Position numbers and translations under genes: made by a program. Positions 9,332 to 16,492 of a stretch of 63,167 bases of DNA are shown here, one piece after another (position 1 is the first letter of the stretch; each line of letters begins with the position of its first letter). The DNA is from Franconibacter helveticus LMG 23732 (GTDB taxonomy: Bacteria; Pseudomonadota; Gammaproteobacteria; Enterobacterales; Enterobacteriaceae), in the NCBI RefSeq assembly GCF_000463115.2, contig NZ_AWFX01000057.1:193251-256417 (forward strand), given 5' to 3'. The notes under the pieces are model-generated. The model made no database searches. It was not told the origin of the DNA and worked only from the letters and a program-made list of their open reading frames with translations.

Positions 9332-10351
9332 ATGACCACTAAAGCGTCCCGCGCCACTATTAGCGACGTGGCGAAAGCGGCGAACACCGGCAAAACCAGC
9401 GTCTCCCGCTACCTCAACGGCGAAAAACATTTGCTTTCGCCCCCGCTGCTTGAGCGCATTGAAAAGGCCATCGCCGACCTGGACTATCGCCCAAGCCAGA
9501 TGGCGCGCGGGCTAAAGCGCGGGCGTACGCGGCTTATCGGGCTTATCATCGCCGACATTACCAACCCCTATTCCGTTAACGTGTTAAGTGGTATCGAAGC
9601 CGCTTGCCGGGAAAAAGGCTTCACGCCGCTGGTCTGTAACACCAACAACGAGCTCGACCAGGAGCTTCATTATCTGGATCTGCTGCGTAGCTATCAGGTG
9701 GAAGGCATCGTGGTGAATGCCGTAGGCATGCGGGAAGAGGGGTTAAGCCGCCTGCAACAGTCGGCGCTGCCGATGGTGTTGATTGACCGTAAAATTCCCG
9801 ACTTCGCCTGCGATGTGGTGGGGCTTGATAACAGCCAGGCGGCGACAACCGCGACCGAACATTTAATCGAGCAGGGTTTTGAAGCGCTGCTGTTTTTGAG
9901 CGAGCCGCTCGGCACCGTAAATACTCGCCAGGAGCGGCTGAAAGCGTTTCGCCATACCGCTGAGCGTTACCCGGGCGTCGTGGCGCAAAATGCAGAGACG
10001 CCGCTGCATGAAACCGAGCGACTCGATAATATTTTGCGCCAGTTTCACCAGCAGTATCGCGGCATACGCAAGGCGGTGATGTCCGCCAACGGCGCGCTGA
10101 CATTACAGGTAGCCCGTTCCCTCAAGCGCATCGGCCTGCACTGGGGCGCCGATATCGGCCTGCTTGGCTTTGACGAGCTGGAATGGGCCGAACTGGCAGG
10201 CGTCGGCATCACCACCTTAAAGCAGCCGACCTGGCAGATTGGCTACGCGGCGCTTGAGCAAGTGGTAAAACGCATTGAAGGGCATGAAGAAACGGTGCGG
10301 GAGCAGGTTTTTTCCGGCGAGCTTATTGTCCGGGGTTCCACGGCGCGCTGA
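9332..10351 (+). CDS. ptxS: PtxS-like LacI-family regulator of 2-ketogluconate genes
   Basis: A 339-residue LacI/GalR-family repressor. The N-terminal helix-turn-helix is ATISDVAKAANTGKTSVSRYLNG, followed by the hinge YRPSQMARGLKRGRT and a periplasmic-binding-type effector domain (~65-335). The best assignment is PtxS, because kguE, kguK and kguT follow in the order known from Pseudomonas, where PtxS represses them and responds to 2-ketogluconate. The following intergenic space carries a LacI-type palindrome. Ribosome site AAGGAAGC precedes the ATG. The symbol rests mainly on context. Confidence 0.82.
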   Translation: MTTKASRATISDVAKAANTGKTSVSRYLNGEKHLLSPPLLERIEKAIADLDYRPSQMARGLKRGRTRLIGLIIADITNPYSVNVLSGIEAACREKGFTPLVCNTNNELDQELHYLDLLRSYQVEGIVVNAVGMREEGLSRLQQSALPMVLIDRKIPDFACDVVGLDNSQAATTATEHLIEQGFEALLFLSEPLGTVNTRQERLKAFRHTAERYPGVVAQNAETPLHETERLDNILRQFHQQYRGIRKAVMSANGALTLQVARSLKRIGLHWGADIGLLGFDELEWAELAGVGITTLKQPTWQIGYAALEQVVKRIEGHEETVREQVFSGELIVRGSTAR

Positions 10352-10400
10352 TCGGCTGTTCGTGATGGCGATCATAAATTCAACATCCTGGCCTTCTCTT

Positions 10401-10414
10401 TGGAACCGGTTCCA
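10401..10414 (+). promoter_or_regulatory. PtxS-type operator, perfect 14-bp palindrome
   Basis: TGGAACCGGTTCCA is a perfect palindrome 50 bp before kguE. The Pseudomonas PtxS site is TGAAACCGGTTTCA (from memory), two symmetric changes away. It is the obvious site by which the upstream LacI-type protein represses kguEKT. Confidence 0.85.
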
Positions 10415-10463
10415 TCTAGCGTAATAACTATGTTATGCAGATGTAACCACTCCGGAGAAGTTA

Positions 10464-11213
10464 ATGGAGAGAGAAATTATCGTTGTTACCGCCGCTTACG
10501 GTAACGACCGGATCAAAGCCCTCGGCGGGCAACAGGCGGTACTGCCGATCATCGCCGAAGCCGGGGCTGACGGCGTGGAAATTCGCCGCGAACTGTTAAG
10601 CGCTGACGAGCGCAACAACCTTCCTGCGCTTGCGCGATCAATCGAAACGAAAGGCCTTTTCGCCTGCTACTCTGCGCCTGAGCCGCTGTTCGATGCCGAC
10701 GGCAAGCTTAATCCGCACCTTCCCGACCTGCTGACCGAAGCGCACGAACTTAACGCCCGCTGGCTGAAAGTCTCGCTCGGCCACTTTCGCCATAACCGCC
10801 AGGCGGAGCCGCTTTTTTCTCTGCTTGCGCTCTCCAGCGTCGCGCTGGTGGTGGAAAACGACCAGACCGACTGCGGCCAGCTTAAGCCCATGCAGCGCTT
10901 CCAGGCGGCCAGCAAGGTGCTGAACCTGCCGGTGAAGCTCACGTTTGATATGGCGAACTGGCTGTGGGTGGGCGATTCCCCGGAGGATGCCGCGCGCTTT
11001 CTGGCCCCTTCCGTTAGCTATATTCATGTAAAGGCCGCCGTGCCGCACCACTATCACTACCGGGCTATTGCGCTGGACGAGGCGGAGCCGCGCTGGCGCG
11101 CCCTGCTGGATAAGCTACCCGCCGATGCGCCACGCGGCATCGAGTTCCCGCTGGAAGGACGCGATCTCACCGCCGTCACCCGTCATTACGTCAACCTGTT
11201 ACGCGAGGAGTAA
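10464..11213 (+). CDS. kguE: KguE, sugar-phosphate isomerase/epimerase-like protein
   Basis: A 249-residue TIM-barrel protein of the xylose isomerase-like (AP endonuclease 2) superfamily. Barrel strands and metal-ligand segments are visible: GADGVEIRREL, WLKVSLGHF, VALVVENDQTD, LTFDMANWLW, YIHVKAA and RGIEFPLEG. It matches KguE, the first gene of the 2-ketogluconate operon; its exact catalytic step is not firmly established. It follows the PtxS-type operator and ends 5 bp before kguK. Confidence 0.8.
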   Translation: MEREIIVVTAAYGNDRIKALGGQQAVLPIIAEAGADGVEIRRELLSADERNNLPALARSIETKGLFACYSAPEPLFDADGKLNPHLPDLLTEAHELNARWLKVSLGHFRHNRQAEPLFSLLALSSVALVVENDQTDCGQLKPMQRFQAASKVLNLPVKLTFDMANWLWVGDSPEDAARFLAPSVSYIHVKAAVPHHYHYRAIALDEAEPRWRALLDKLPADAPRGIEFPLEGRDLTAVTRHYVNLLREE

Positions 11214-11218
11214 GGGCC

Positions 11219-12157
11219 ATGCAGAATACGCTGGATGTCATCACCATTGGCGAAGCGATGGCGATGTTTGTGGCTACAGAGACCGGCGAGCTGGCGGAAG
11301 TCGAGCGCTTTATGAAGCGGGTCGCGGGCGCGGAGCTGAACGTAGCGACAGGGCTTGCGCGGCTCGGCCTGAAAGTAAGCTGGGTCAGCCGGGTCGGCAA
11401 CGACTCCTTCGGCCGCTTCGTGCTGCAACAGCTGGCGAAAGAGGGCATCAGCACGCAGGGCGTTACCATTGATGACCGTTACCCTACGGGTTTCCAGCTG
11501 AAATCAAAAGTTGAAGATGGAACCGATCCCACCGTGGAGTATTTCCGTAAAGGCTCCGCCGCAAGCCATCTTTCCACGGAAGATTTCAACGCGCCGTTGT
11601 TTTACAGCGCTCGCCACCTGCACGTCAGCGGCGTGGCGGCGGCGCTGTCAGACACGTCGCTGGCGCTGCTTAACCATACGGTGCGCATGATGAAAGCCGA
11701 AGGCAAAACCATTTCCTTCGACCCGAACCTGCGCCCGGTGCTGTGGAAAAGCGAAGCGGAGATGGTGGAAAAACTTAACCAGCTCGCTTTCCAGGCGGAC
11801 TGGGTACTGCCAGGGCTGAAAGAGGGCGTCATTCTCACCGGCCAGACGACGCCGGAAGGCATCGCCGATTTTTATCTGGAGCGCGGCGTAAAAGCGGTGG
11901 TGTTGAAAACCGGCGCGGATGGCGCGTGGTTTAAAACCGCCAGCGGCGAGCAAGGCGCCGTCGCCGCAGTGAAAGTAGAAAACGTTGTCGATACCGTTGG
12001 CGCGGGCGATGGCTTTGCGGTTGGCGTCATAAGCGCGCTACTGGAAGGCAAACCGCTGGCGCAGGCGGTGCGCCGGGGCAATAAAATCGGCTCGCTGGCC
12101 ATTCAGGTGCCGGGCGACAGCGAAGGGTTGCCGACCCGCGAACAATTGGGCGAGTAA
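11219..12157 (+). CDS. kguK: KguK, 2-ketogluconate kinase (PfkB family)
   Basis: A 312-residue PfkB/ribokinase-family kinase. It should phosphorylate 2-keto-D-gluconate to 2-keto-6-phosphogluconate. The N-terminal GAELNVATGLARLGLKVSWVSRVGNDSFG and the C-terminal DTVGAGDGFAVGVISALLEG (catalytic Asp and anion hole) are the two PfkB signatures. The family also includes 2-keto-3-deoxygluconate kinase (KdgK), which is very similar; the assignment to KguK rests on the neighbours kguE, kguT and ghrB. Confidence 0.82.
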   Translation: MQNTLDVITIGEAMAMFVATETGELAEVERFMKRVAGAELNVATGLARLGLKVSWVSRVGNDSFGRFVLQQLAKEGISTQGVTIDDRYPTGFQLKSKVEDGTDPTVEYFRKGSAASHLSTEDFNAPLFYSARHLHVSGVAAALSDTSLALLNHTVRMMKAEGKTISFDPNLRPVLWKSEAEMVEKLNQLAFQADWVLPGLKEGVILTGQTTPEGIADFYLERGVKAVVLKTGADGAWFKTASGEQGAVAAVKVENVVDTVGAGDGFAVGVISALLEGKPLAQAVRRGNKIGSLAIQVPGDSEGLPTREQLGE

Positions 12158-12186
12158 CAGCCTTACCGCTTTGCCCATGCAGGAGA

Positions 12187-12239
12187 GGTGACGACAGAAC
12201 GTAACGTCACCGGGTTTTCCCCTCGCCCCTGGGGCGAGG
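12187..12239 (+). terminator. Two hairpins between kguK and kguT
   Basis: GGTGACG/CGTCACC (12187-12211) is followed by GGGTTTT; then comes CCTCGCCCC/GGGGCGAGG (12221-12239) with almost no spacer. The first looks like a weak intrinsic terminator. Together they could cause partial termination or mark a 3' mRNA end inside the operon. The remaining ~110 bp to kguT show nothing else. Confidence 0.5.
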
Positions 12240-12350
12240 ACCAGGATGGGGAATACACACCTCATCCACAGCGTCATAGTCAGTATAAACAGCATCCGTC
12301 CGGCCCCTACCCCGGCGAGATGCCCGAACCTCAACCATAGAGGGAAGTTT

Positions 12351-13631
12351 ATGAAAAGCCCGACCAATGCATCAAAACGCTGGCTGTATATCATGCCAAT
12401 CGTGTTTATCACGTACAGCCTGGCCTATCTCGACCGCGCTAACTTCAGCTTCGCTTCGGCGGCGGGCATTAATGAAGATCTGGGGATCACCAAAGGGGTC
12501 TCCTCCCTGCTGGGCGCGCTCTTCTTCCTGGGCTATTTCTTCTTTCAGATCCCAGGCGCGGTCTACGCCGAACGCCGTAGCGTGCGTAAACTCATTTTTA
12601 TCTGCCTGATATTGTGGGGCGCCTGCGCCTCGCTCACCGGCGTGGTGAGCAATATCCCCATGCTCGCGGCCATCCGTTTTATTCTCGGCGTGGTGGAAGC
12701 GGCGGTAATGCCCGCCATGCTGATTTACATCAGCAACTGGTTTACTAAATCGGAGCGCTCGCGCGCCAACACCTTTCTTATCCTCGGCAACCCGGTAACG
12801 GTGCTGTGGATGTCGGTGGTTTCCGGCTACCTGATTCAGTCCTTCGGCTGGCGGGAAATGTTCATCATCGAAGGGGTGCCGGCGGTTATCTGGGCGTTCT
12901 GCTGGTGGGCGCTGGTGAAAGACAAACCGGCCCAGGTGAAATGGCTTGCGGATGAAGAGAAAGCGGCGTTGCAGGCGCAACTCGACCAGGAGCAGCAAGG
13001 CATTAAAGCCGTGCGCAACTATGGCGAAGCTTTCCGTTCACGCAATGTGGTTCTGCTTTGCGCGCAATACTTCGCCTGGAGCATCGGCGTTTACGGCTTT
13101 GTGCTGTGGTTGCCTTCCATCATCCGCAGCGGCAGTGAAAACATGGGTATGGTGGAGGTCGGCTGGCTTTCGTCGGTGCCTTATCTGGCTGCGACCATCG
13201 CCATGATTGTCGTCTCCTGGGCCTCTGACAAAATGCAGAACCGCAAACTCTTTGTCTGGCCGCTGCTGCTCATCGGCGGGCTGGCGTTTATCGGCTCCTG
13301 GGCGCTGGGCGCGAACCATTTCTGGGCTTCTTATACGCTGCTGGTGATCGCCGGTGCGGCAATGTACGCCCCTTATGGTCCGTTCTTCGCGATTATCCCG
13401 GAAATGCTGCCCAAAAACGTCGCAGGCGGCGCGATGGCCTTAATCAACAGCATGGGGGCGCTCGGGTCGTTTGTCGGCTCCTGGGTGGTGGGATATCTCA
13501 ACGGTGCGACCGGCAGCCCGTCCGCCTCCTACATTTTTATGGGTGTGGCGCTTTTCGCCTCAGTGTGGCTCACTCTTATCGTTAAGCCGGCGGTCAGCCA
13601 GCAGTTGCCGACCGGCGCTCGCCACGCCTGA
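12351..13631 (+). CDS. kguT: KguT, 2-ketogluconate MFS transporter
   Basis: A 426-residue major facilitator transporter of the anion:cation symporter (phthalate/glucarate) group with about 12 helices. MPIVFITYSLAYLDRANFSFA is the typical first helix with the D-R pair, and LGYFFFQIPGAVYAERRSVRKL is the loop-2 signature. It sits between kguK and ghrB, so the substrate is taken as 2-keto-D-gluconate. The ATG at 12351 follows AGAGGGAAG and begins with the family-like MKSPTNASKRW; the longer frame from 12246 is unlikely. A 193-bp gap with hairpins separates it from kguK. Confidence 0.85.
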   Translation: MKSPTNASKRWLYIMPIVFITYSLAYLDRANFSFASAAGINEDLGITKGVSSLLGALFFLGYFFFQIPGAVYAERRSVRKLIFICLILWGACASLTGVVSNIPMLAAIRFILGVVEAAVMPAMLIYISNWFTKSERSRANTFLILGNPVTVLWMSVVSGYLIQSFGWREMFIIEGVPAVIWAFCWWALVKDKPAQVKWLADEEKAALQAQLDQEQQGIKAVRNYGEAFRSRNVVLLCAQYFAWSIGVYGFVLWLPSIIRSGSENMGMVEVGWLSSVPYLAATIAMIVVSWASDKMQNRKLFVWPLLLIGGLAFIGSWALGANHFWASYTLLVIAGAAMYAPYGPFFAIIPEMLPKNVAGGAMALINSMGALGSFVGSWVVGYLNGATGSPSASYIFMGVALFASVWLTLIVKPAVSQQLPTGARHA

Positions 13632-13636
13632 CGCGC

Positions 13637-13660
13637 AGGGCGGCGTAATGCCGCCCTTTC
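13637..13660 (+). terminator. Hairpin between kguT and ghrB
   Basis: AGGGCGGC/GCCGCCCT with a five-base loop and a short T run (TTTC). It is a weak terminator that may partly separate ghrB from the kgu operon. Confidence 0.5.
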
Positions 13661-13698
13661 GTCTACCCTTCCTACTTTGTTAAACGCAGGAGATTTGC

Positions 13699-14673
13699 AT
13701 GAAGCCGTCCGTCATTCTTTATAAATCCCTTCCCGACGACCTGCTTGCCCGCCTGGAAAGCCATTTTACTGTCACTCAGGTTAAAAACCTCAGCCCGGAA
13801 ACGGTGGAACAGCACGCGCAAGCGTTCGCCAATGCCGAAGGGCTGCTGGGTTCGAGCGAAAAGGTCGATGAGGCGCTGCTGGCGAAGATGCCGAAACTTC
13901 GCGCCACCTCTACCGTTTCCGTAGGGTATGACAACTTTGACGTCGACGCGCTGAATGCCCGCCGCATTGCGCTCATGCATACGCCGACCGTGCTCACCGA
14001 AACGGTGGCGGATACGCTGATGACGCTGGTGTTGACCACCGCCCGCCGGGCGCTGGAAGTGGCGGAACGCGTGAAAAAAGGCGAATGGACAAAGAGCATC
14101 GGGCCGGACTGGTTCGGCATCGACGTGCACCATAAAACGCTCGGCATCGTCGGCATGGGCCGCATTGGTCTGGCGCTGGCGCAGCGCGCCCATTTCGGTT
14201 TCGGCATGCCGATTCTTTATAACGCGCGCCGTCAGCACCAGGAAGCGGAAGAGCGCTTTAACGCCCGCCCGTGCGATCTGGATACGCTGCTGCGCGAATC
14301 GGACTTCGTCTGCATCGTACTGCCGTTAACGGACGAAACGCACCATCTGATTAACGCCGGGAAAATCGCGCTGATGAAGCCTTCCGCCATACTCATCAAC
14401 GCGGGACGCGGCCCGGTAGTGGACGAACCGGCGCTGATTGAGGCGCTGAAAGCAGGCAAAATTCACGCCGCCGGTCTGGATGTGTTTGAACAGGAGCCGC
14501 TGCCCGCCGACTCCCCGCTGCTTTCTATGCCGAACGTGGTGGCGCTGCCGCATATCGGCTCCGCGACGCACGAAACGCGGTACAACATGGCCGCCTGCGC
14601 AGTCGATAACCTGATAGACGCGCTAAACGGCAACGTTGAGAAAAACTGCGTGAACCCGCAGGCGGTTAAATAA
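13699..14673 (+). CDS. ghrB: GhrB, glyoxylate/hydroxypyruvate and 2-ketogluconate reductase
   Basis: A 324-residue D-2-hydroxyacid dehydrogenase, the same length as E. coli GhrB (YiaE/TkrA), which reduces glyoxylate, hydroxypyruvate and 2-ketogluconate with NADPH. Visible are the nucleotide-binding glycines [15 protein letters not shown], the substrate loop [13 protein letters not shown], and the catalytic Arg ([10 protein letters not shown]), Glu (LDVFEQEPL) and His (LPHIGSAT). In E. coli it directly follows yiaD. Here the kgu genes lie just upstream, so it is well placed to act as the KguD step or as the reductive branch for 2-ketogluconate. Confidence 0.93.
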   Translation: MKPSVILYKSLPDDLLARLESHFTVTQVKNLSPETVEQHAQAFANAEGLLGSSEKVDEALLAKMPKLRATSTVSVGYDNFDVDALNARRIALMHTPTVLTETVADTLMTLVLTTARRALEVAERVKKGEWTKSIGPDWFGIDVHHKTLGIVGMGRIGLALAQRAHFGFGMPILYNARRQHQEAEERFNARPCDLDTLLRESDFVCIVLPLTDETHHLINAGKIALMKPSAILINAGRGPVVDEPALIEALKAGKIHAAGLDVFEQEPLPADSPLLSMPNVVALPHIGSATHETRYNMAACAVDNLIDALNGNVEKNCVNPQAVK

Positions 14674-14687
14674 AAGCAGCGCAATAA

Positions 14688-14716
14688 AAAACGGCTCCTG
14701 AGAGCCGTTTTTTTTA
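14688..14716. terminator. Bidirectional terminator ghrB/yiaF
   Basis: Stem AACGGCTC/GAGCCGTT with a CTGA loop and T/A runs on both sides, between the convergent ghrB and yiaF stops. Confidence 0.9.
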
Positions 14717-15427
14717 TCACTGCATCGCGTTGGTCGCGGCGCTCCAGGCCTGCGTAAAGGCCTGATGCTGCGAAGCGAGCGGGCCAATCAGCGAATTATA
14801 CTGACTTGCCTGTTGGGAGGTCGGGAACTGAATGCCGTTCGACACAAAGCTCACCTGGGTACCCTGCTGCGCGATGAAATCGCCAACCTGCACCAGCTGT
14901 TGCGTGAACACCTGCGCCGCCGGGATCAGCGGTTGCAGCGCGTTCGCCGGGTTGGTCACCACTTTTTCATAGGCTTTGTCGTAGACCGGTTTCAGATCAT
15001 CGGCCTGCTTAAGCGTTGAGCGCGAACTGTCCGCCTGCATTTTGGCGTTCTGCAACTGCTGGCTCAGCACGCCGAGCGAACCGTTAGCCTGGCGCAGCGC
15101 TTCACGCTGGGTCATGTAATCCTGCGGTACGCGGATGCTGTTGACGCTGTCCACTACCGGGCGGATACCGGCGTCCATCGCCTGGTTCACCTGCTGGGAA
15201 TAGCCGTAAAGCACGGCGTAGTCAGAAACGAACGGGCCGAACTGTTTTTTCTGGTCCGCCGTCAGCGTTGGCAGCTGCTCGCCGCTACGCATCACCGTGT
15301 TTTGCAGGAAATCGATAAACGCTTTGCGCTGATCGCCCTCTTTATCAAAGCACCCGCTCAGGCTAACCACCATCAACAACGCCGCCAGCGGCGCAAACCA
15401 GCGAGAGCAGGACTTACCTGTCGCCAT
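14717..15427 (-). CDS. yiaF: YiaF, DUF3053 lipoprotein
   Basis: A 236-residue lipoprotein, the same length as E. coli YiaF; function unknown. It starts at MATGKSCSRWFAPLAALL, and the lipobox LSGC makes Cys26 the lipidated residue. The mature part is helical and glutamine-rich (residues ~30-235, DUF3053). The longer frame starting at 15466 adds 13 residues not present in the homologue and is rejected. Confidence 0.92.
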   Translation of the reverse strand: MATGKSCSRWFAPLAALLMVVSLSGCFDKEGDQRKAFIDFLQNTVMRSGEQLPTLTADQKKQFGPFVSDYAVLYGYSQQVNQAMDAGIRPVVDSVNSIRVPQDYMTQREALRQANGSLGVLSQQLQNAKMQADSSRSTLKQADDLKPVYDKAYEKVVTNPANALQPLIPAAQVFTQQLVQVGDFIAQQGTQVSFVSNGIQFPTSQQASQYNSLIGPLASQHQAFTQAWSAATNAMQ

Positions 15428-15583
15428 TTTTTTACTCCTTTCACCACGAATTACGCACCCTGCCACCAGCGTGCCTTCAACGCTGACAAGAATAGTCTAC
15501 GCGCGCCTCGCAGGATACCCTTAATTACCTCGCGATGCTGGCTTGCGCCGCTTTTATCAGGTTGACGCTTCCTCACCGGTAAA

Positions 15584-15613
15584 AAGGGTTGTCAGCCTGC
15601 GCTGACAACCCTT
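15584..15613 (-). terminator. Strong terminator downstream of hok
   Basis: A perfect 13-bp stem (AAGGGTTGTCAGC and its complement) with loop CTGC. On the minus strand it continues into TTTTT, so it terminates leftward transcription from the hok promoter. Confidence 0.75.
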
Positions 15614-15648
15614 ATAAAGGCGCTCGCGGTACGCCCGTCTACCTCAGG

Positions 15649-15681
15649 CCTGAAAGGCGGGAATCGTCCCCCGCCTTCAGG
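15649..15681 (-). other. hok mRNA 3' stem-loop
   Basis: CCTGAAAGGCGGG pairs with CCCGCCTTCAGG (one bulge) immediately after the hok stop. It belongs to the hok transcript; 3' structure of this mRNA class pairs back to the 5' end and delays translation. Confidence 0.6.
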
Positions 15682-15685
15682 TTGC

Positions 15686-15844
15686 TTACTTACCGGATTC
15701 GTAGGCCATAAGCGCAACAACCTCCAGCGGTCCGTCCTTATAACGAATTTCACAAAATGAATTTCTTGTCAGGAACAGCGTGACTAACAGCGTGCTACAG
15801 ACAATTAATAAGTACCAGAGCCGGGGGTTTTGCGGCAGCTTCAT
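15686..15844 (-). CDS. hok: Hok-family type I toxin
   Basis: A 52-residue Hok/Gef toxin that depolarises the inner membrane when translated. It has a short basic start (MKLPQNPR), one membrane helix ([18 protein letters not shown]) and the family tail, with Cys31 in [11 protein letters not shown] and the ending [10 protein letters not shown]. The long frame that runs on from 16009 is the untranslated leader; the ATG at 15842-15844 is the family start. The leader has all parts of a regulated hok mRNA (mok, target box, 5' hairpin), so the locus appears intact. In E. coli hokA lies between cspA and glyS; here it lies between yiaF and the guanidine operon. Confidence 0.92.
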   Translation of the reverse strand: MKLPQNPRLWYLLIVCSTLLVTLFLTRNSFCEIRYKDGPLEVVALMAYESGK

Positions 15845-15992
15845 CGCTTTCTTCTCCTTGCCTTGCGGCGGGTAAGAGGCTACTCTGACGGTGTTTGGGC
15901 GTCGTGAGTAGGCCTCGTTGGTTAATAAACATTGACCTTCGGGGCTTTCTTCTTTCTGCCTCACCGCACATCCGCTTTTCTGCCGATCGCAT
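15795..15992 (-). CDS. mok: Mok, translation-coupling reading frame over hok
   Basis: A 65-residue frame (start [14 protein letters not shown]) overlapping the first third of hok in another frame. In this family mok translation is needed to open the hok ribosome site, and antisense Sok RNA blocks mok. Its ATG lies about 22 bases from the predicted 5' end inside the leader hairpin, as in plasmid R1. The protein itself is unlikely to have a function. Confidence 0.75.
   Translation of the reverse strand: MRSAEKRMCGEAERRKPRRSMFINQRGLLTTPKHRQSSLLPAARQGEESDEAAAKPPALVLINCL
15910..15985 (+). ncRNA. sok: Sok-like antisense RNA (approximate ends)
   Basis: The plus strand here is complementary to the hok leader target box. 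The leader segments AGCCCCGAAGG, ATTAACCAACGAGGCCT and GGCAGAAAGAAGA match the R1 hok target region closely. Sok is therefore expected on this strand; its promoter was not clearly found and the ends are estimates. Confidence 0.5.
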
Positions 15993-16013
15993 GAGGCAAA
16001 AAGCCTCAAGCGC

Positions 16014-16026
16014 CAGCGCCACTATA
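16014..16026 (-). promoter_or_regulatory. hok mRNA promoter -10 and predicted 5' end
   Basis: On the minus strand TATAGT (16021-16026) is followed seven bases later by GGCGCTTGAGGCTTTTTGCC. This is nearly identical to the mapped 5' end of R1 hok mRNA (GGCGCTTGAGGCTTTCTGCC, from memory). The -35 region is weak. Confidence 0.65.
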
Positions 16027-16271
16027 CGCCTGCGCATTCCTTACTCAGCCTCTCTCCGTTAACTTTCAGAAGATGCAGCGCGTTATTTTCCTCAGCCTTA
16101 ATCTGAAACTATCCGCATTCTATTTTTACTGCGTTGTCCGTTGCCCCATCCCCATCGAAGTGCCCCATTGAAGTGCAGCCCCGGGTGCGCCTGCTCCTTT
16201 GTTGCACAAACGTCTGAGCCGCATCGACTACGCAATCCTTTAACTCGCTGAATTTAAAGCCTGCTGCTAGC

Positions 16272-16287
16272 TGGCACGCGGCTTGCT
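16272..16287 (+). promoter_or_regulatory. Sigma-54 (RpoN) -24/-12 promoter of guanidine operon
   Basis: TGGCACG, four bases, then TTGCT: a near-perfect sigma-54 promoter (consensus TGGCACG-N4-TTGCW). It lies ~60 bp upstream of the riboswitch aptamer and ~206 bp before the first gene, so transcripts would start near 16298 and include the whole riboswitch. Sigma-54 use points to nitrogen control (NtrC). GC-rich half-sites at 16160-16215 are suggestive but not convincing NtrC sites. Confidence 0.85.
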
Positions 16288-16344
16288 TTAAACACTTCGC
16301 AGGGGTGACAGGCATAACGCCCGCGTCGCCAGACAATTTAAATG

Positions 16345-16467
16345 GGTCACTAGGGTTCCGGTCGCAAGATGCTGGTCCGAGAGTGGCCGACCGCCCTCTG
16401 GCGGTTACACGGCGGGACAAAAGCCCGGGAGGATAAGCGACACAGGTGCGCCTCCTCCTGCTTTTTT
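16345..16467 (+). ncRNA. Guanidine-I (ykkC) riboswitch with expression terminator
   Basis: The conserved ykkC blocks are present in order: ACTAGGGTTCCG (16349-16360), TGGTCCGAGAG (16373-16383) and AAAGCCCGGGAGGA (16420-16433). These form the guanidinium-binding aptamer. The last block (GGAGGA, 16428-16433) can pair instead with TCCTCC (16453-16458), followed by CTGC and TTTTTT (16462-16467), forming a terminator. Guanidine binding would sequester GGGAGGA and allow read-through into the ABC-carboxylase operon that starts at 16493. Confidence 0.95.
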
Positions 16468-16492
16468 CCCCGTTAACCTCAGAGGAAACGCC

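Noticed and set aside
16160-16215. NtrC binding site upstream of the sigma-54 promoter
   Set aside because: Half-sites such as GCAGC and GGTGC occur but the spacing (4 rather than 5) and symmetry do not fit the NtrC consensus.
16109-16420. Open frame across the sigma-54/riboswitch leader (minus strand)
   Set aside because: Region is fully explained by promoter and riboswitch; the frame has no family match.
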